Source of the DNA: Schistocephalus solidus
Lineage: Eukaryota; Platyhelminthes; Cestoda; Diphyllobothriidea; Diphyllobothriidae
Direction: 5' to 3'
Length of the DNA stretch: 64,000 nucleotides
Assembly (NCBI GenBank): GCA_017591395.1
Contig: WEDG01004142.1
Span: 62,001-126,000, forward strand
The translations under genes and the position numbers were made by a program. Each line of letters starts with the position of its first letter. The stretch's first letter is position 1. Of the stretch, positions 23,266 through 33,267 are shown one piece after another. The notes beneath the pieces were generated by a model. It was not told the origin of the DNA. It was given only the letters and a program-made list of their open reading frames with translations, and ran no database searches.

Positions 23266-23854
23266 GGTTTAGGAGTGGGTTCTGCCCTCGAGGCGATAAG
23301 GGAATTGATGACTTTAACCAATCTTGCTCCCCCACCTACCTTTTGCCTTCATCTGCTCCTTCCCCCCCCACCCCAATCACCCCAGAGGATGACGGAGAAT
23401 GGCGTGCACAGATTATTTTTAACGATGAATTTGTGCCTCCAGCTCGTCCCAGAGTAGAACCAGGCCTTAAGAGAGCGCTCTCGGAGTAATTTTCTGGGTA
23501 CTGACTCTTTCTAAAGCATTCTTCTTTGAACACGCAACAGGTTTGTCCTAAACGACAGGATGCAGGGTCATTTGAAGGTTGTTGTTGTAGTAGTGCCTGT
23601 ACAACTACTTAGCAATATTGCACGGTGAACTGATGGGTGGCTCTATAAGTCTCAGATGGGCATCTGTTTTTATTCCCCTTGGGAGAACATGCGCGTGTGC
23701 AAAACCGAGGGTCATCAATCTGGAGTCGTCGAGATTTAAATTTAATTCGAGCCAGCTTATTAACCTTTTACTGGAGTGCTGCGAGTTGCAATGTAGGCCT
23801 CCTCGTAATTAAGGATATTATGGGATTTTTAGCCTAGCCAGTTTTAGATGCCGA
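23266..23854. other. No supported feature
   Basis: Overlapping short frames on both strands at 23,251-23,533 have no recognisable motif. A C-rich run lies near 23,364. Confidence 0.45.
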
Positions 23855-24110
23855 TTAACAATGCCAACAAAGACAACGGAGACTGTAATGACCATTTCTG
23901 GCTTATTAGCCGTCATCAGCCAGCCAGCCATACCCATCCCCAAGTGGTGCCAACCCGAGGCTCGAACCCGCGATCTTTCGATCAAAAGTCCAAAGCCATT
24001 GAGCCACGGTCTTTGTGATCTTGGCGGTTTAGATAGGGAATATAGACATTCGTCGAGGAATGTTAACCGATCCTCAACAGAACTCACTCGTCCCGAGCCC
24101 CATCAGCAGC
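23855..24110 (-). mobile_element. tRNA-derived SINE
   Basis: Minus strand: tail hairpin (plus-strand GCCGTCATCAGCCAGCC near 23,909), box B GGTTCGAGCC on the minus strand, box A region and part of the head. Confidence 0.8.
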
Positions 24111-24300
24111 CAAACAGCGGCTAATAGTAGTATAGACAGAGTAACAGTGCCAACAAAGACAAAGGAGACTGGAATGATAATTTCTGGTTCCGTAGCCGTC
24201 ATCAGCCAGCCAACCATACCCGACCCCAGGTTGTGCCCCAGCGGTGACTCAAACCCGTGATCTGTTGATATGAAATCCAGCGCTCTTATCTTGGAGCCGG
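24111..24300 (-). mobile_element. tRNA-derived SINE, head missing
   Basis: A second minus copy in direct succession (plus-strand GCCGTCATCAGCCAGCC near 24,196). The tRNA-like part is decayed. Confidence 0.75.
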
Positions 24301-24317
24301 CATTTTTAATCTGCGTA

Positions 24318-24435
24318 TTCTACTACTAGGCACTGTGTGGCTGCTGGCGTGCTCGAAAATGAGCACCAAGTCAGAACGGGATGAGTGATTTATATTAACG
24401 ATCGTTGAGCGTTCGTCAACGAATGAAGTCGGCTT
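24318..24435 (+). mobile_element. tRNA-derived SINE, head only
   Basis: Plus-strand head: ACTGTGTGGCTGCTGGCGTG, AGTCAGAACGGGATGAGTGA and CGTTGAGCGTTCGTCAACGA. It is truncated before the tRNA-like body and head-to-head with the previous copy. Confidence 0.7.
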
Positions 24436-24498
24436 CATCTGTTATGTCGGTGGTGTCAACTTTTTCAGAGGGTACAACAGCGATACTGTGATCAGATC

Positions 24499-24750
24499 TC
24501 AGAGATCGTAATTCGTAGGCTTCTTAGGCTGGTAGGGTTTGATGACGTCTTTTCGCTGGGGGATACCTGTGTCACCTTGGCTTATGCCCGCGAAAATGTC
24601 TTCGGGGATGGCAGATGTCAATAGAATGTAGTCATGAACGTCGAGGAAGTTAGTAGACGCAGCATCTACATAATTAAATCTTATGTCCCTAAATTGGAAA
24701 CGAATTTCTATAGACGCGGGATTCCTTTTAGAAAGGTGGCCAGCTCTCAT
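24499..24750 (-). pseudogene. Penelope-like element, N-terminal fragment
   Basis: The minus-strand frame reads IRFNYVDAASTNFL and then ILLTSAIPEDI. The second motif matches ILLTSAVPEDT, found just before the reverse transcriptase of the Penelope element at 34,380-36,140. So this is the 5' coding end of a related element, broken off before the catalytic domain. Downstream residues (GIPQRKDVIKPYQPKKP) are less certain. Confidence 0.6.
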
Positions 24751-25239
24751 ATAAATGCTTTATCCGTTAGTAAGGCGGAAAGAAGATTAAGGTTTCCCTT
24801 CCTCGATCTCACCTCATCGTTTGGGAACATTTATTCTTTGTAGTACGTCCACGAGCACGCTTTCAGGCAGGGTTGAAACATACCGACTTTCAAGGTAGGA
24901 AAATGTTGTTTCATATCTGCTGTGAGGGACATCCGTCTTTTCATGGTAATACCCTCCGCGTCTTCATTGACAACGTCGGTTCAAACGAAGAGGCTTCGTT
25001 AAGACACACTTATGGTGACAAACATAAAGTCATTTGCTTGAAAGTTGTTGCCTTGTATTTTTCAGTATAATAAGTCTACATGGTCACCATACATTCGACT
25101 CAATAACTAAAGATTCCGGGTTCGAATTCAAACTTCTGTAAACGCGCGGTTGGTTATGGCTGTCTGATGGTGGTTAGTAAGCCACAAATTAAAAATCCAA
25201 CCCCCTCTTGTCCTTGTCGGTACTCCTTGCAGCACACAT
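24751..25239. other. No gene; possible decayed SINE tail
   Basis: A weak plus-strand SINE trace lies at 25,105-25,195 (GGGTTCGAATTC, then TATGGCTGTCTGATGGTGGTT). Nothing else was recognised. Confidence 0.4.
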
Positions 25240-25545
25240 CTATGTATATAAGCAGAACGGCATTGCTGACAAAGACAAGGGAAGATGAGCTTGTCATTTC
25301 TGGCTTATTAATGGTCATCAGTCAGTCAAGCACAATCCCAGGTGTTGCAATATGTGAAACCCGAATCTCAGACCTGTTTATTTGCAGTCCGATGCCCTAA
25401 CCACTGAGCCAAAGGTTCGTTAGCCTGTCGGTTTCGATCGAGTACATTAAGAATGGCAGTGGGGCGCTCACCAATTGCGTTATTGAACACCCTCGGTCCT
25501 TTGTGCCTTGGTGCTCAATCTCGAGCCTCACCAGCAGCCGCTAAT
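25240..25545 (-). mobile_element. tRNA-derived SINE, full length but diverged
   Basis: Minus strand from GCATTGCTGACAAAGACAAG (tail end) through a decayed hairpin (TTAATGGTCATCAGTCAGTC), the tRNA-like body at 25,350-25,420 and the head ending CTCACCAGCAGCCGC. Confidence 0.75.
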
Positions 25546-25645
25546 TGGCTAGTATATTATAGGCAGGACATTGCCGAACAAGACTGGTTGTATTGTAAAG
25601 GCCATTTCTGGCCTATTAGCCATCATCAGACAGTTATTAGAGCGT
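25546..25645 (-). mobile_element. tRNA-derived SINE, tail only
   Basis: Minus-strand tail: plus-strand GCCATTTCTGGCCTATTAGC then CATCATCAGACAG. The body is absent. Confidence 0.6.
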
Positions 25646-25714
25646 TAGACATTTAGGATTGCCGTTTTGGGATTATTTCTATTCAACAGGGTTTGGGTTA
25701 TACTGATAAAGCAC

Positions 25715-25990
25715 TTTTTCGGGCTTACTTGCCTTCATTCAGCCACTCAAAACATGCACACACTGGGTTCTACCAGCTAGGTCATAAGCATTTCATTCAA
25801 TCAAAGTTCATCAGTGCATCGCCACCTGCCATTCTCTGTCGCTGCAGATCGGGTATTTATTCAAGCAGGAATAGGCACACACCGATCCATTGGCTTCCCG
25901 AAGCAAACAAGCTCCGTATGGGTGGCAAAGCTCATGAACAGGCAACTAATTACGAGGCCGAAGTCGGCCAAATTATAAGTACAGAGAGGA
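25715..25990. repeat. Direct repeat, copy 1
   Basis: Diverged partner of 26,025-26,320. Shared blocks include CGGGCTTACTTGCCTTCATT (TTCGGGCTTCTTTGTC in copy 2), GCCACCTGCCATTCTCTGTC and CGTATGGGTGGCAAAGCTCA. No coding function is supported. Confidence 0.7.
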
Positions 25991-26024
25991 GAGACGATAG
26001 AAAATATGGGTAGATAGATACAGA

Positions 26025-26320
26025 ACTGTTTCGGGCTTCTTTGTCTTTATTCATCCAAGCATGACCCTGACCACCAGCTGAAACCGGAAACACAAACATG
26101 CGCACATGTACGTAGTGTAGTCGGTCCACCAGATGGGTCATCCGCACTTCATCGAACCGAAGTTCATTAATACCTCGCCACTTGCCATTCTGTCACTAGA
26201 GATCAGGTATTTATTTACTAGAGTGAGCCCACACTGACTCTCGAAGCAAATAAGTTCCGTATGGGTGGTAAAGGTCATGAAAAGGCAGCTAGCTTTCAAG
26301 CCGAAGTTGGCTAAGCTAAC
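26025..26320. repeat. Direct repeat, copy 2
   Basis: Matches copy 1 in order (GCCACTTGCCATTCTGTCAC, AGTTCCGTATGGGTGGTAAA, GCCGAAGTTGGCTAA) with many substitutions. The offset is about 310 bp, so this is an old tandem duplication. Confidence 0.7.
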
Positions 26321-28010
26321 AAGATTAGAGAATGGAAAAAGCCTTTCGGGGGTTAACTGCAGGGTTAGGACACGGCTACATTTCTCCTTAGGAAATTTAA
26401 ATGCCGCCTGCATTACGTCTGGGGACGTTCCTGTTAGCATATTCTTTCAGAGAATGGGAGGGGGTATATATGCAGATCGGATCACCGTTTTTACCCTGGG
26501 GCTGAGGAATTGTCGGTTGAGTTCAAATGGAACCTACTCACCGTGGAACATGGACTTCTACAGCGCAAATCTGTGACATGTGTGCATCTTCTGAGATAAA
26601 CGCGTTCGCAGGTCAATCCTTTACACGTGCTTTCATCCACTGCCTTTCTCTTTACACGCATTCAATGATCTGAAATTGATACTTTTGTTCCTCAGACAAC
26701 AGATCAGTATGTTTGGGGGGAAGAGATGTTTTCGGTATATTTGCTTTTTTTGTCAGGCCCTAGCGTTTTTGGAGGAGAAGGCTACGGAATGGCCTTATTA
26801 AAATTATTATTTCTATTAAATAACGCATCCCTTTTCTGCTTAGCGTGTATTGATTGCTGCCATGTTGCCGGAAGGACACGATAGCGTAAAAAAACTAGAT
26901 CACACGGCATATCTTGTCTGGCGGAATAGTAGTTAGTCTTTTACGTTGCTCGTCCGATCGTCTTTTTTTGATGTCGCTTGTTTTTTGAATCGCATTGGTA
27001 GATTACTTTTTGTGTTGACTTATTCTGTCCATCCTAATTGGTGACCTTGCCGTTCCGTATCGATTTTCTTAGCACATTCAAACTACTGCCTGTCTTCCCG
27101 TCGTTATAAATGAGCTGTAGCTAGAGTAGTCAGTAAGAAAACAGCCGCAAAACTTTCTGGCCCCTAAAAAACCCTGTTATCTACGTTTGCTTTAAGCGAA
27201 TTATTGACAACTGTTGTTTCTTTTCGTGCTCCTCGCTAACCGCAACGCATGCTACTTTATTTAGATTTTTCTTAAGATTATTATTGGCAACCTTTCCCGG
27301 TTGTTTTCCTCCGAGGGTTTTTTTTCCTCCGTCTAACTGGTTTCTTAAATAGTGCGAATTGGACACAGGGGTTTTACGCTTTATCGCCTACTTTGCCCTC
27401 TCAGCTACCCTTCGTCGCTGAAGTTAAATGAACTATGAATGAAATCCTGACAGAGTGACAGGCCGAATTGCCAGTAAGAACCTTAAATCAAGCATTTTCG
27501 AATGTACAAAGTCGGAGTTCCGTTTAGCAGGATGCTTTGTCTAATGTCCTTTGGATGAATTTACATCGCCTTAAAAATTCGAAATCGACATTGTGCCATA
27601 TTTCAGGTTTGAGGGGATTGCAAAATACTTTTTTTAGTATTTTCAGTTTAATTCACTGTCCATTGCACCGCTTGCAAAAGGCGCGTTTGCTGAAATCGTT
27701 TTCGAGGTCTTGCTTGCTGACGTGCACGAACGTGGCAGGAAGGACTTCGTAATGCACACTGCAGGCTCTAGCATACTCATCTGCTAACGGTATTGATTTC
27801 TATGAACCTGAAATACCACGAGTTTTCATAGTTTTAATTGACTTTGCGAGGCAAGTTTGGCTTTTCCCAGCAACATAATAAGGATCCATGCGAATAACCA
27901 GTCAGAGACAGAATTATGGCAGCTTCTGTCTGTCATTTGCGTGTTTCATTTTAGGCTGCTTAGGCAATTCCGGGCTTCTAAAGCGTAATTCATAGACTAA
28001 ACGGTTCTTA
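26321..28010. other. No supported feature
   Basis: AT-rich sequence with short open frames lacking recognisable domains. No repeat could be matched elsewhere in the window. Confidence 0.45.
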
Positions 28011-28011
28011 A

Positions 28012-28105
28012 TTTGACCCAGTCGTGATAAACTTGGTGGCCTCGGTGGGATTCGAACCCACGACGACAATGCTCAACCACTTAAGCTACGAGGTTGCACC
28101 GGGAG
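28012..28105 (-). mobile_element. Second tRNA-like SINE family, copy 1
   Basis: On the minus strand: CCTCGTAGCTTAAGTGG, then only about ten bases where an anticodon arm should be, then a perfect T-arm (GTGGG TTCGAAT CCCAC) and CGAGG pairing with the opening CCTCG. The minus-strand 3' flank (plus-strand TTTGACCCAGTCGTGATAAA) is shared with the next copy. This looks like a tRNA-related retroposon lacking the anticodon arm, not a working tRNA. Confidence 0.6.
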
Positions 28106-28264
28106 CCGTCAGTTTGATCGTACTTTGGTCAAGTTCCCCGCCCAGGCGACAGCAACGTGTGGAATCCACCCATTCTGATGCAGCAAGCTGACTGCCCAAG
28201 TAGGATTTCCTAAGCAATCAATCTAGAATACACCAGATGACTACCAGGCGCAATTAACGAATGG

Positions 28265-28345
28265 AGGTTTTGACCTAGTTGTGAAAAACTCAGCGGCATC
28301 GGTGGGATTCGATCCCACGACAGCAATTAACGCTGGTGACCATCG
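28265..28345 (-). mobile_element. Second tRNA-like SINE family, copy 2
   Basis: Shares TTTGACCTAGTTGTGAAAAA and GGTGGGATTCGATCCCACGA (plus strand) with the copy at 28,012. The T-arm is intact (GTGGG ATCGAAT CCCAC) and the D-arm part has decayed. Confidence 0.55.
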
Positions 28346-28894
28346 GGTACAGCGGAGACTATGCAATGCCACGACGCCTGTAATATAATAATGCTGGTGA
28401 TAGGGTTTTTCCGGAAGCGCTTATGTTGTTTAAATAATCCAAAAAAGCGTAAAAATGCAAGCGCGCAATTGGAAATTAGTGGAAATTTGAAACTATAAAA
28501 AACGTTGCTAGCCCTCACGGTAACCCTTGATGGATGCGTGACAGGGAACGAGCGAAATGGAAGTGGTTAACTTAAACTTCTCTAAACGCTATAAGTAGGT
28601 AGCTCATAGAAAGAAGGACGAAATGGGCCCACATACCCAAATGTGAGGGTGGGTAGGGCTGGCCAAAAACAGTCATCTCGGTCTCTCCTGTCTGTCAGTA
28701 GCGTCATTTCAGCATATATTACAAGTCTTCATATGACTGCCTGCTAGGACTATAGCTTCAGACTCAAGGTATAAAGAGACAAACACGTCTCTTAAATTGA
28801 TCAGTGAGCGCCTCGTTAGCATAGTTCATGTATGCGAGCACAACCAGAGGGACAGAAATCAGGTTGCTCATTGTTTACGGCGCTGGACTTAATG
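28346..28894. other. No supported feature
   Basis: No gene or repeat recognised. Confidence 0.45.
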
Positions 28895-29030
28895 GCGCTC
28901 AAAAGCCAAAAATGCCCAGATTGGAAACTCGTGTGTCCTGAAACCTGGAGTTGGGTATGGCTAGCTGATGACGGCTAATAAGCAAGAAATTGTCATTTCA
29001 GTTTCCCTTGTTTTGTCTGCACTCATGTGT
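28895..29030 (+). mobile_element. tRNA-derived SINE, body and tail
   Basis: Decayed box B, then GGAGTTGGGTATGGCTAGCT, GATGACGGCTAATAAGC and TTCCCTTGTTTTGTCTGC at the end. Confidence 0.7.
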
Positions 29031-29094
29031 AATAATCCGCTGAACCCTTGAGATAGACTTTATTGTCATTGCTACATGAATGCTTTACCGGGAC

Positions 29095-29207
29095 GCAGTC
29101 GTCCCATTCTGCCTTGGGTTGTGCACCACTTGAGGTTGGATATGGCTGGCTGGTTGATGACGGCTAAGGAGCCAGAAATGGCCATTCCAGTCTCCCTTGC
29201 CTGAGTG
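29095..29207 (+). mobile_element. tRNA-derived SINE, rearranged tail
   Basis: A head fragment (GTCGTCCCATTCTGCCTTGG, reversed relative to the tail) is joined to GTTGTGCACCACTTGAGGTT, then GGTTGATGACGGCTAAGGAG and TCCAGTCTCCCTTGCC. Confidence 0.6.
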
Positions 29208-29495
29208 ACTGCTGACGGGGCTCAAGAGTGAGCCCCAAAGGCACAATGCACGAGTCCCGTAATCAACTGGTGGGCCTCCATCCAACAACGTCGACATTCC
29301 TGATCTAAACCGGCAAGACAATGAGCCCGTGGCGCTGTGGGTTAGGCTGTTTGACTTCTAATCAACGGGCCGTATATTCGAGCCTTGGGTGATTCAGAAC
29401 CATCTGGGGTCGGTATGGCTGGCTGATGACGGCTAATGAGCCAGAAATGCTATTACACTGTCCCTTGTCTTTGTCGATAATGTTCATCAGTCTTT
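29208..29495 (+). mobile_element. tRNA-derived SINE, near full length
   Basis: Head GACTGCTGACGGGGCTCAAG, linker CTGATCTAAACCGGCAAGAC, body GAGCCCGTGGCGCTGTGGGT with box B ATTCGAGCC, and tail GGCTGATGACGGCTAATGAG ending TTGTCTTTGTCGATAATG. Confidence 0.8.
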
Positions 29496-29860
29496 ATCGT
29501 CTAATAAGCTGAGGACAGCTTTTTATGCAACATGTTGTGACTGTGCAAGTTTAGTTTTGTACTGAAAATTGGTCAGTGTCTTCGGCAAGCCCAGACTGAC
29601 TCGAGTGTTCGACACATTTTATATCCGGCCCTTTAAGACAAACCTTACCTTAACTTCAGCTATTGCATGACTTGTCCTCACATTGCCTATATTTTAAGGA
29701 AGGCAGTTTTAACGATGACGCAAAAAATTTTCATAATTCCTTACTAGGAAAACACATTTTATACATATTTTCTATAAGTTCTAAGGACATGGAAAACCAA
29801 TGGAAACGCCTGCTAACTATGTGATCACTTTTTCCCGAGTCTTGCCCTTGAAGTGCATTA

Positions 29861-30165
29861 AAAAGCCGGCATTCTGGTGGGACTCAATTATTTTGGGATT
29901 ACGATGCATTTCAAGAGATCCTTTCTTGCCGAAAAAACCATCTCATTTTCCGCACCTGTATTTGCGTGTCTCTGCAAAGAAGCCTCTGTGGAGAACTTGA
30001 TGTTATTGCCAATTCAAAAGCCGGCATTCTGGTCTGACTCAATTATTGCGGGCTCTTGTTATATGTTAACCAATGTTGTGACCCCACCTAATTGATCCTT
30101 TCTCGCCAAAAACGTACTTCACCGCCTGTAGCTGCATCTGTGTGACTATGTGGAGAAACCCCGTG
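29861..30165. repeat. Tandem duplication (~155 bp, two copies)
   Basis: AAAAGCCGGCATTCTGGT plus GACTCAATTATT begins copies at 29,861 and 30,016. Later shared blocks are GATCCTTTCTTGCCGAAAAA / GATCCTTTCTCGCCAAAAAC, the CACCTGTA / CGCCTGTA stretch and TGTGGAGAA. It lies just upstream of the possible receptor DNA-binding exon. Confidence 0.7.
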
Positions 30166-30179
30166 GATCATATTACATA

Positions 30180-30348
30180 GCTCGCAGAGATTATTACTCA
30201 GCCTGTGGATATTTGACTAGACAAATACTCAGTTGTAAAAGAATGATTAATGACCGAAATAAGCCTTGCCTGACAGCAAACGCTACCTACGACGAAATCA
30301 ATGCAAAACTGAAATCGTGCAGGCTATTGCATACAATTTCTCACGTTA
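30180..30348 (+). pseudogene. Possible decayed exon of a nuclear receptor DNA-binding domain
   Basis: The frame reads DYYSACGYLTRQILSCKRM, then NDRNKPC and LKSCRLLHTIS. That layout (a CGxxTRQ stretch, a Cys-containing second finger, then SCRLxx) resembles the finger 1 end and finger 2 of a nuclear receptor DNA-binding domain. A donor-like GT at 30,349 would join it in frame to the acceptor at 30,402, giving SRIGRQPNAVK immediately after. Against it: the Cys expected before YSAC and the one after RLLH are Tyr and Thr, only one Cys precedes CRLL, and no first-finger exon is visible upstream. It may be a mutated duplicate, a very divergent domain or chance. Confidence 0.33.
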
Positions 30349-30402
30349 GTTCGCTTTTCGGACACCCGACTTAAATGTTTGCCCTTTTCGTTCTGAACGC
30401 AG

Positions 30403-31069
30403 GCAGCCGCATTGGCCGTCAGCCGAATGCAGTGAAGTTCCACTGCGCCATTGAAATCCGTCAACTGCAGGCCAGTGGCCCATTGGCGCTCCAGCCTCCC
30501 AGTTCCTCTTCTTCCCAGGGCTCCAAGCCGGACACGGAGGGATCACCGAGTCTGGCCTGTGAGACCGCAGCGAACCGGCGCCCAAGCAACGCCACCAACC
30601 GCTCTTCAGTCAGCCTCGGTCGTCTTTGTGGTATCACCGAGGACGGCTCGCGAGGTGATGATTTAGTCGAGGGAGGGACACCTATCCCCACTCCGCCCGA
30701 TGTTAGTAACAACAACAACAACAAAGCCGGCGACGCGGCCGCTGTCGCCACCATCTATGAGTTCCCCGTGTCGGCGCCGGCCTCTTCGGAGTGCAGGAAA
30801 CTCTTGCTGCTGTACGCTCACACCAGTCGCGTAGAAAGCCCAGTGAAGTCGGTCTTACCTACAGCAGTGCTGATGCCGACTCCAGTGAAACTCCTTTGGC
30901 CGAGGGATTGGCCTGGTTCAGCTTCGGGATCCGAACAGCGACTGAATTCCTGCGACTTCCGAATACGGTGGGCTTGCTGACCAAGTTTTATAACGCCCCC
31001 CCCTACCTGTCCCGTAGGTCTACATGCGACTATCTCCCTCTCCCCTCTCACAAGCCCTCGACTCGTCTA
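30403..31069 (+). CDS. Nuclear receptor C-terminal extension and hinge (putative exons)
   Basis: After the acceptor CTGAACGCAG the frame begins SRIGRQPNAVKFHCAIEIRQ, like the C-terminal extension that follows a nuclear receptor DNA-binding domain. A Ser/Pro-rich, low-complexity hinge follows, with an Asn run from AAC repeats near 30,713. At about 30,790 the good frame changes: from 30,797 a different frame (ETLAAVRSHQSRRKP...) stays open to 31,069. A 95-base intron from GT 30,702 to AG 30,796 would keep the reading frame (phase 0), so two exons are likelier than a frameshift. The donor CTA|GTGAGT at 31,070 is phase 0 and fits the phase-0 acceptor of the ligand-binding exon at 38,549. Receptor identity rests on the short extension motif and the downstream domain. 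Confidence 0.5.
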
Positions 31070-31434
31070 GTGAGTGAGATGGCTCGCAGACCGCGCCGGC
31101 TTACCTGCTTGTGTGACGCCTGCGTGGGGTGTTAGGGATGGTGTATACGAGGCAGCAACTATGAAACCTGGGTCCACGCACGCTGTTCACGTCATCTACC
31201 GCAAACCCCATGCACACACACACGTTTATCCTCCATACCAGGCTACCAGCACCAGCTCAGACAACTGTGCATCCATCGCAGCACGACTGGAGAGCGAGCA
31301 CCTGTTAAGTTCAGTTTATTTGAGGAAAATTAAGGTGTACAGCTTTCAACACCCTATTTGCTTGCAAGCAACGCAAGTATATAGGTAGACGTATGAGTTC
31401 TAATATAAGCAGCACAAGCAGATAACATTTAGAT
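31070..31434. other. Putative start of large intron
   Basis: Begins with GTGAGT. Contains a CACACACA stretch near 31,213 and no recognisable coding domain. Confidence 0.4.
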
Positions 31435-32070
31435 CGTCGTTTCCGACGCTGTCTACCGTGTATCCCACAGTAGGGTGGTACAGGGACGATGACTTGTTCG
31501 TGATTTAGTTTCTGATTATAATAGACTTGCCCTGCATCTACCGCACTGTCTTCTTCTTCCCCGCATAGGCCTTATGTCATGAAGAAGTCAAAATGACCGG
31601 AGGCAGTATAGGGCGCAGGTGGTCTGCGCGGCGGGAATGCGCACCTAAGCGTGCCACCACACCGGTGGATCTCCCACTGAGTGGGAGTACCATAGACGCC
31701 ATATTAAAAAGGAGCTATTTTAGCCAGAAGCTCAGTTCATTAGTCGGCCAATTCACACAATTACACACTGGACTGACTGTGCGGTCCGAGTTATCCTGTT
31801 AATTGGTAGTCTTCAAGTCACGGCTTTTGGGTGTACCCCGGTAGGTTCAAGCACGCCAGGCTGGTTATAATAAGACAGATGCGCTGAGACGTCGAACTCA
31901 CACACACTCTCTCTCTCTCTCTCTCTATCCCCACTCGCAGGCAGCAGTCCATTGGCCTAGCCGGACATTCGTCTGGTGCGGGAAATGGGCGAGTGGCTGA
32001 CCGAGGTAGTTAGCTCGTCTGCGCGTGTTACATACACGACCTGTGTTACCCCCTCCTCCCAAACACAACA
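31435..32070 (-). repeat. Old full-length copy of the LINE 3'-UTR repeat
   Basis: Minus-strand order matches the repeat. The 3' end block is near 31,435-31,560 (plus-strand TAATAGACTTGCCCTGCATC). TCCCACTGAGTGGGAGTACC is near 31,671, and AGTCACGGCTTTTGGGTG, TTCAAGCACGCCAGGCTGGT and TGGCTGACCGAGGTAG follow in sequence. It is heavily diverged, with a (CT)n tract at 31,909-31,927. Confidence 0.6.
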
Positions 32071-32214
32071 CACCAGATTTCACTCGAAATGGCAAGTTTC
32101 ACCTTATCTGGCCTTCCGTTCACCCATCACATTGACCAGTGCAATCTTGCAGGACAATCAGCACAGAAGCATCTGCCGTCACTCGTGCTTCGAACGAGAC
32201 TTTGACCACTGCGA

Positions 32215-32720
32215 ATCATGACGTCCACTGTTTGCCCTTCTGAGTGAGTGCAGGGTGGTGATTACTCTTCATAGTAAGGCAGATATGCGTAGTATCTGCT
32301 GCACTCTCTCCTCCCTCACTGACCTTACTTCGATGGCAAGACAGCCTCAAAAAGCCTGGTTATGAGCTCAGGCGTAGTGGCTGACAAAGCTAAACAGCAC
32401 GTCTACGCGTGCTACACGCATGATCTGGATTCCATAACATGTTCCAGGTGAGTGGCACGGAACTCATATCAATGAAAGTGCGTTAGGAACCATTGTAGCT
32501 TTACTCTCTGCTCTGATAATGGTCGAGTTACGCCGCCAAGCCACGACTTTTACCTCATTTTGACGGGCTCAAACGCGTCGTTTTGAGTAAAGCGCAAAAT
32601 GCGTTAATCTGCCGTGCGAATCAATGCCCCATTGTCGAATTTACTTTCTGAACCGGTCAGTCATCTGGCGCGGTGAAAAGCCTGTTCTTAGGCGTGCCTC
32701 TACACCCCTCCCCTCTAAGG
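32215..32720 (-). repeat. Old copy of the LINE 3'-UTR repeat
   Basis: A second diverged minus copy: CATGACGTCCACTGTTTGCC, AGTATCTGCTGCACTCTCTC, then CAAGCCACGACTTTTACC and CTCAAACGCGTCGTTTTGAG, ending GAACCGGTCAGTCATCTGGC. Confidence 0.55.
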
Positions 32721-32727
32721 CAGTGGT

Positions 32728-32780
32728 AATGGGCTACCGCGGACTCTGGGCGACCCCCTGGAACGCATTCTATGAGTTCA
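32728..32780. repeat. 53-bp exact duplicate, copy 1
   Basis: AATGGGCTACCGCGGACTCT through ATTCTATGAGTTCA is identical to 33,422-33,474. The flanks differ. Confidence 0.95.
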
Positions 32781-33049
32781 CCGCTTCAATTACTACCCCG
32801 ACAGACGAGGAGGCATGCCCTCAGGACACAAACATGACTATCGACCCAGGGCGCCAATTGAGGTCAATGCGGACCCAGACAATGGCCGCCACCCTCAACC
32901 AGAGACATGTCAACGGACAGCAATTTCCTGTGTGTATGCGGCAAAGAACGCCAAAGCTAAAGAAGGACTCCCCCACCCCGTCCTCCTATCGTGTACACTG
33001 TTAAGGTAAACCCGTCCAATCAACGCTGTGTTACAAAATGGCTATCACC

Positions 33050-33140
33050 CTCTATAAATACTGTGAGACGCGGTGCGATACTCACCTCCGACGATGAAAG
33101 CTTGCATGCTTTTGAAACGTCAGGACAATAAACCTATAGT
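33050..33140 (+). ncRNA. Penelope-type minimal hammerhead-like motif with upstream TATA box
   Basis: TATAAATA at 33,053-33,060 is followed about 28 bases later by CCGACGA (33,088-33,094; hammerhead core CUGANGA with the second base changed). Next is a 6-bp hairpin (96-101 with 108-113), then GAAAC (33,114-33,118) directly followed by GTC and AGG, where AGG pairs with CCT at 33,085-33,087. Penelope-like elements are known to carry minimal hammerheads with almost no stem III in their flanking repeats; that is established. Assigning this sequence to that class is inference, and the core substitution probably inactivates it. It is on the opposite strand to the nearby Penelope coding region. Confidence 0.4.
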
Positions 33141-33159
33141 CCCTGAGATCGCCTTTTCT

Positions 33160-33163
<4 letters not shown>

Positions 33164-33219
<56 letters not shown>
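33164..33219. repeat. (AT)n microsatellite
   Basis: About 28 AT dinucleotides. Confidence 0.97.
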
Positions 33220-33221
<2 letters not shown>

Positions 33222-33267
33222 AATAACTGAGATAGAATTCATACCGAGATGATAATGAAGAAATAAG

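Noticed and set aside
29410..29475. Hammerhead-like CTGATGA-hairpin-AGAAA in the tail of the tRNA-derived SINE, recalling schistosome SINE-like ribozymes.
   Set aside because: The flanks cannot form stems I and III, and a simpler CTGGCT/AGCCAG hairpin explains the conservation. Several copies have TTGATGA or TGATA with no sign of compensation.
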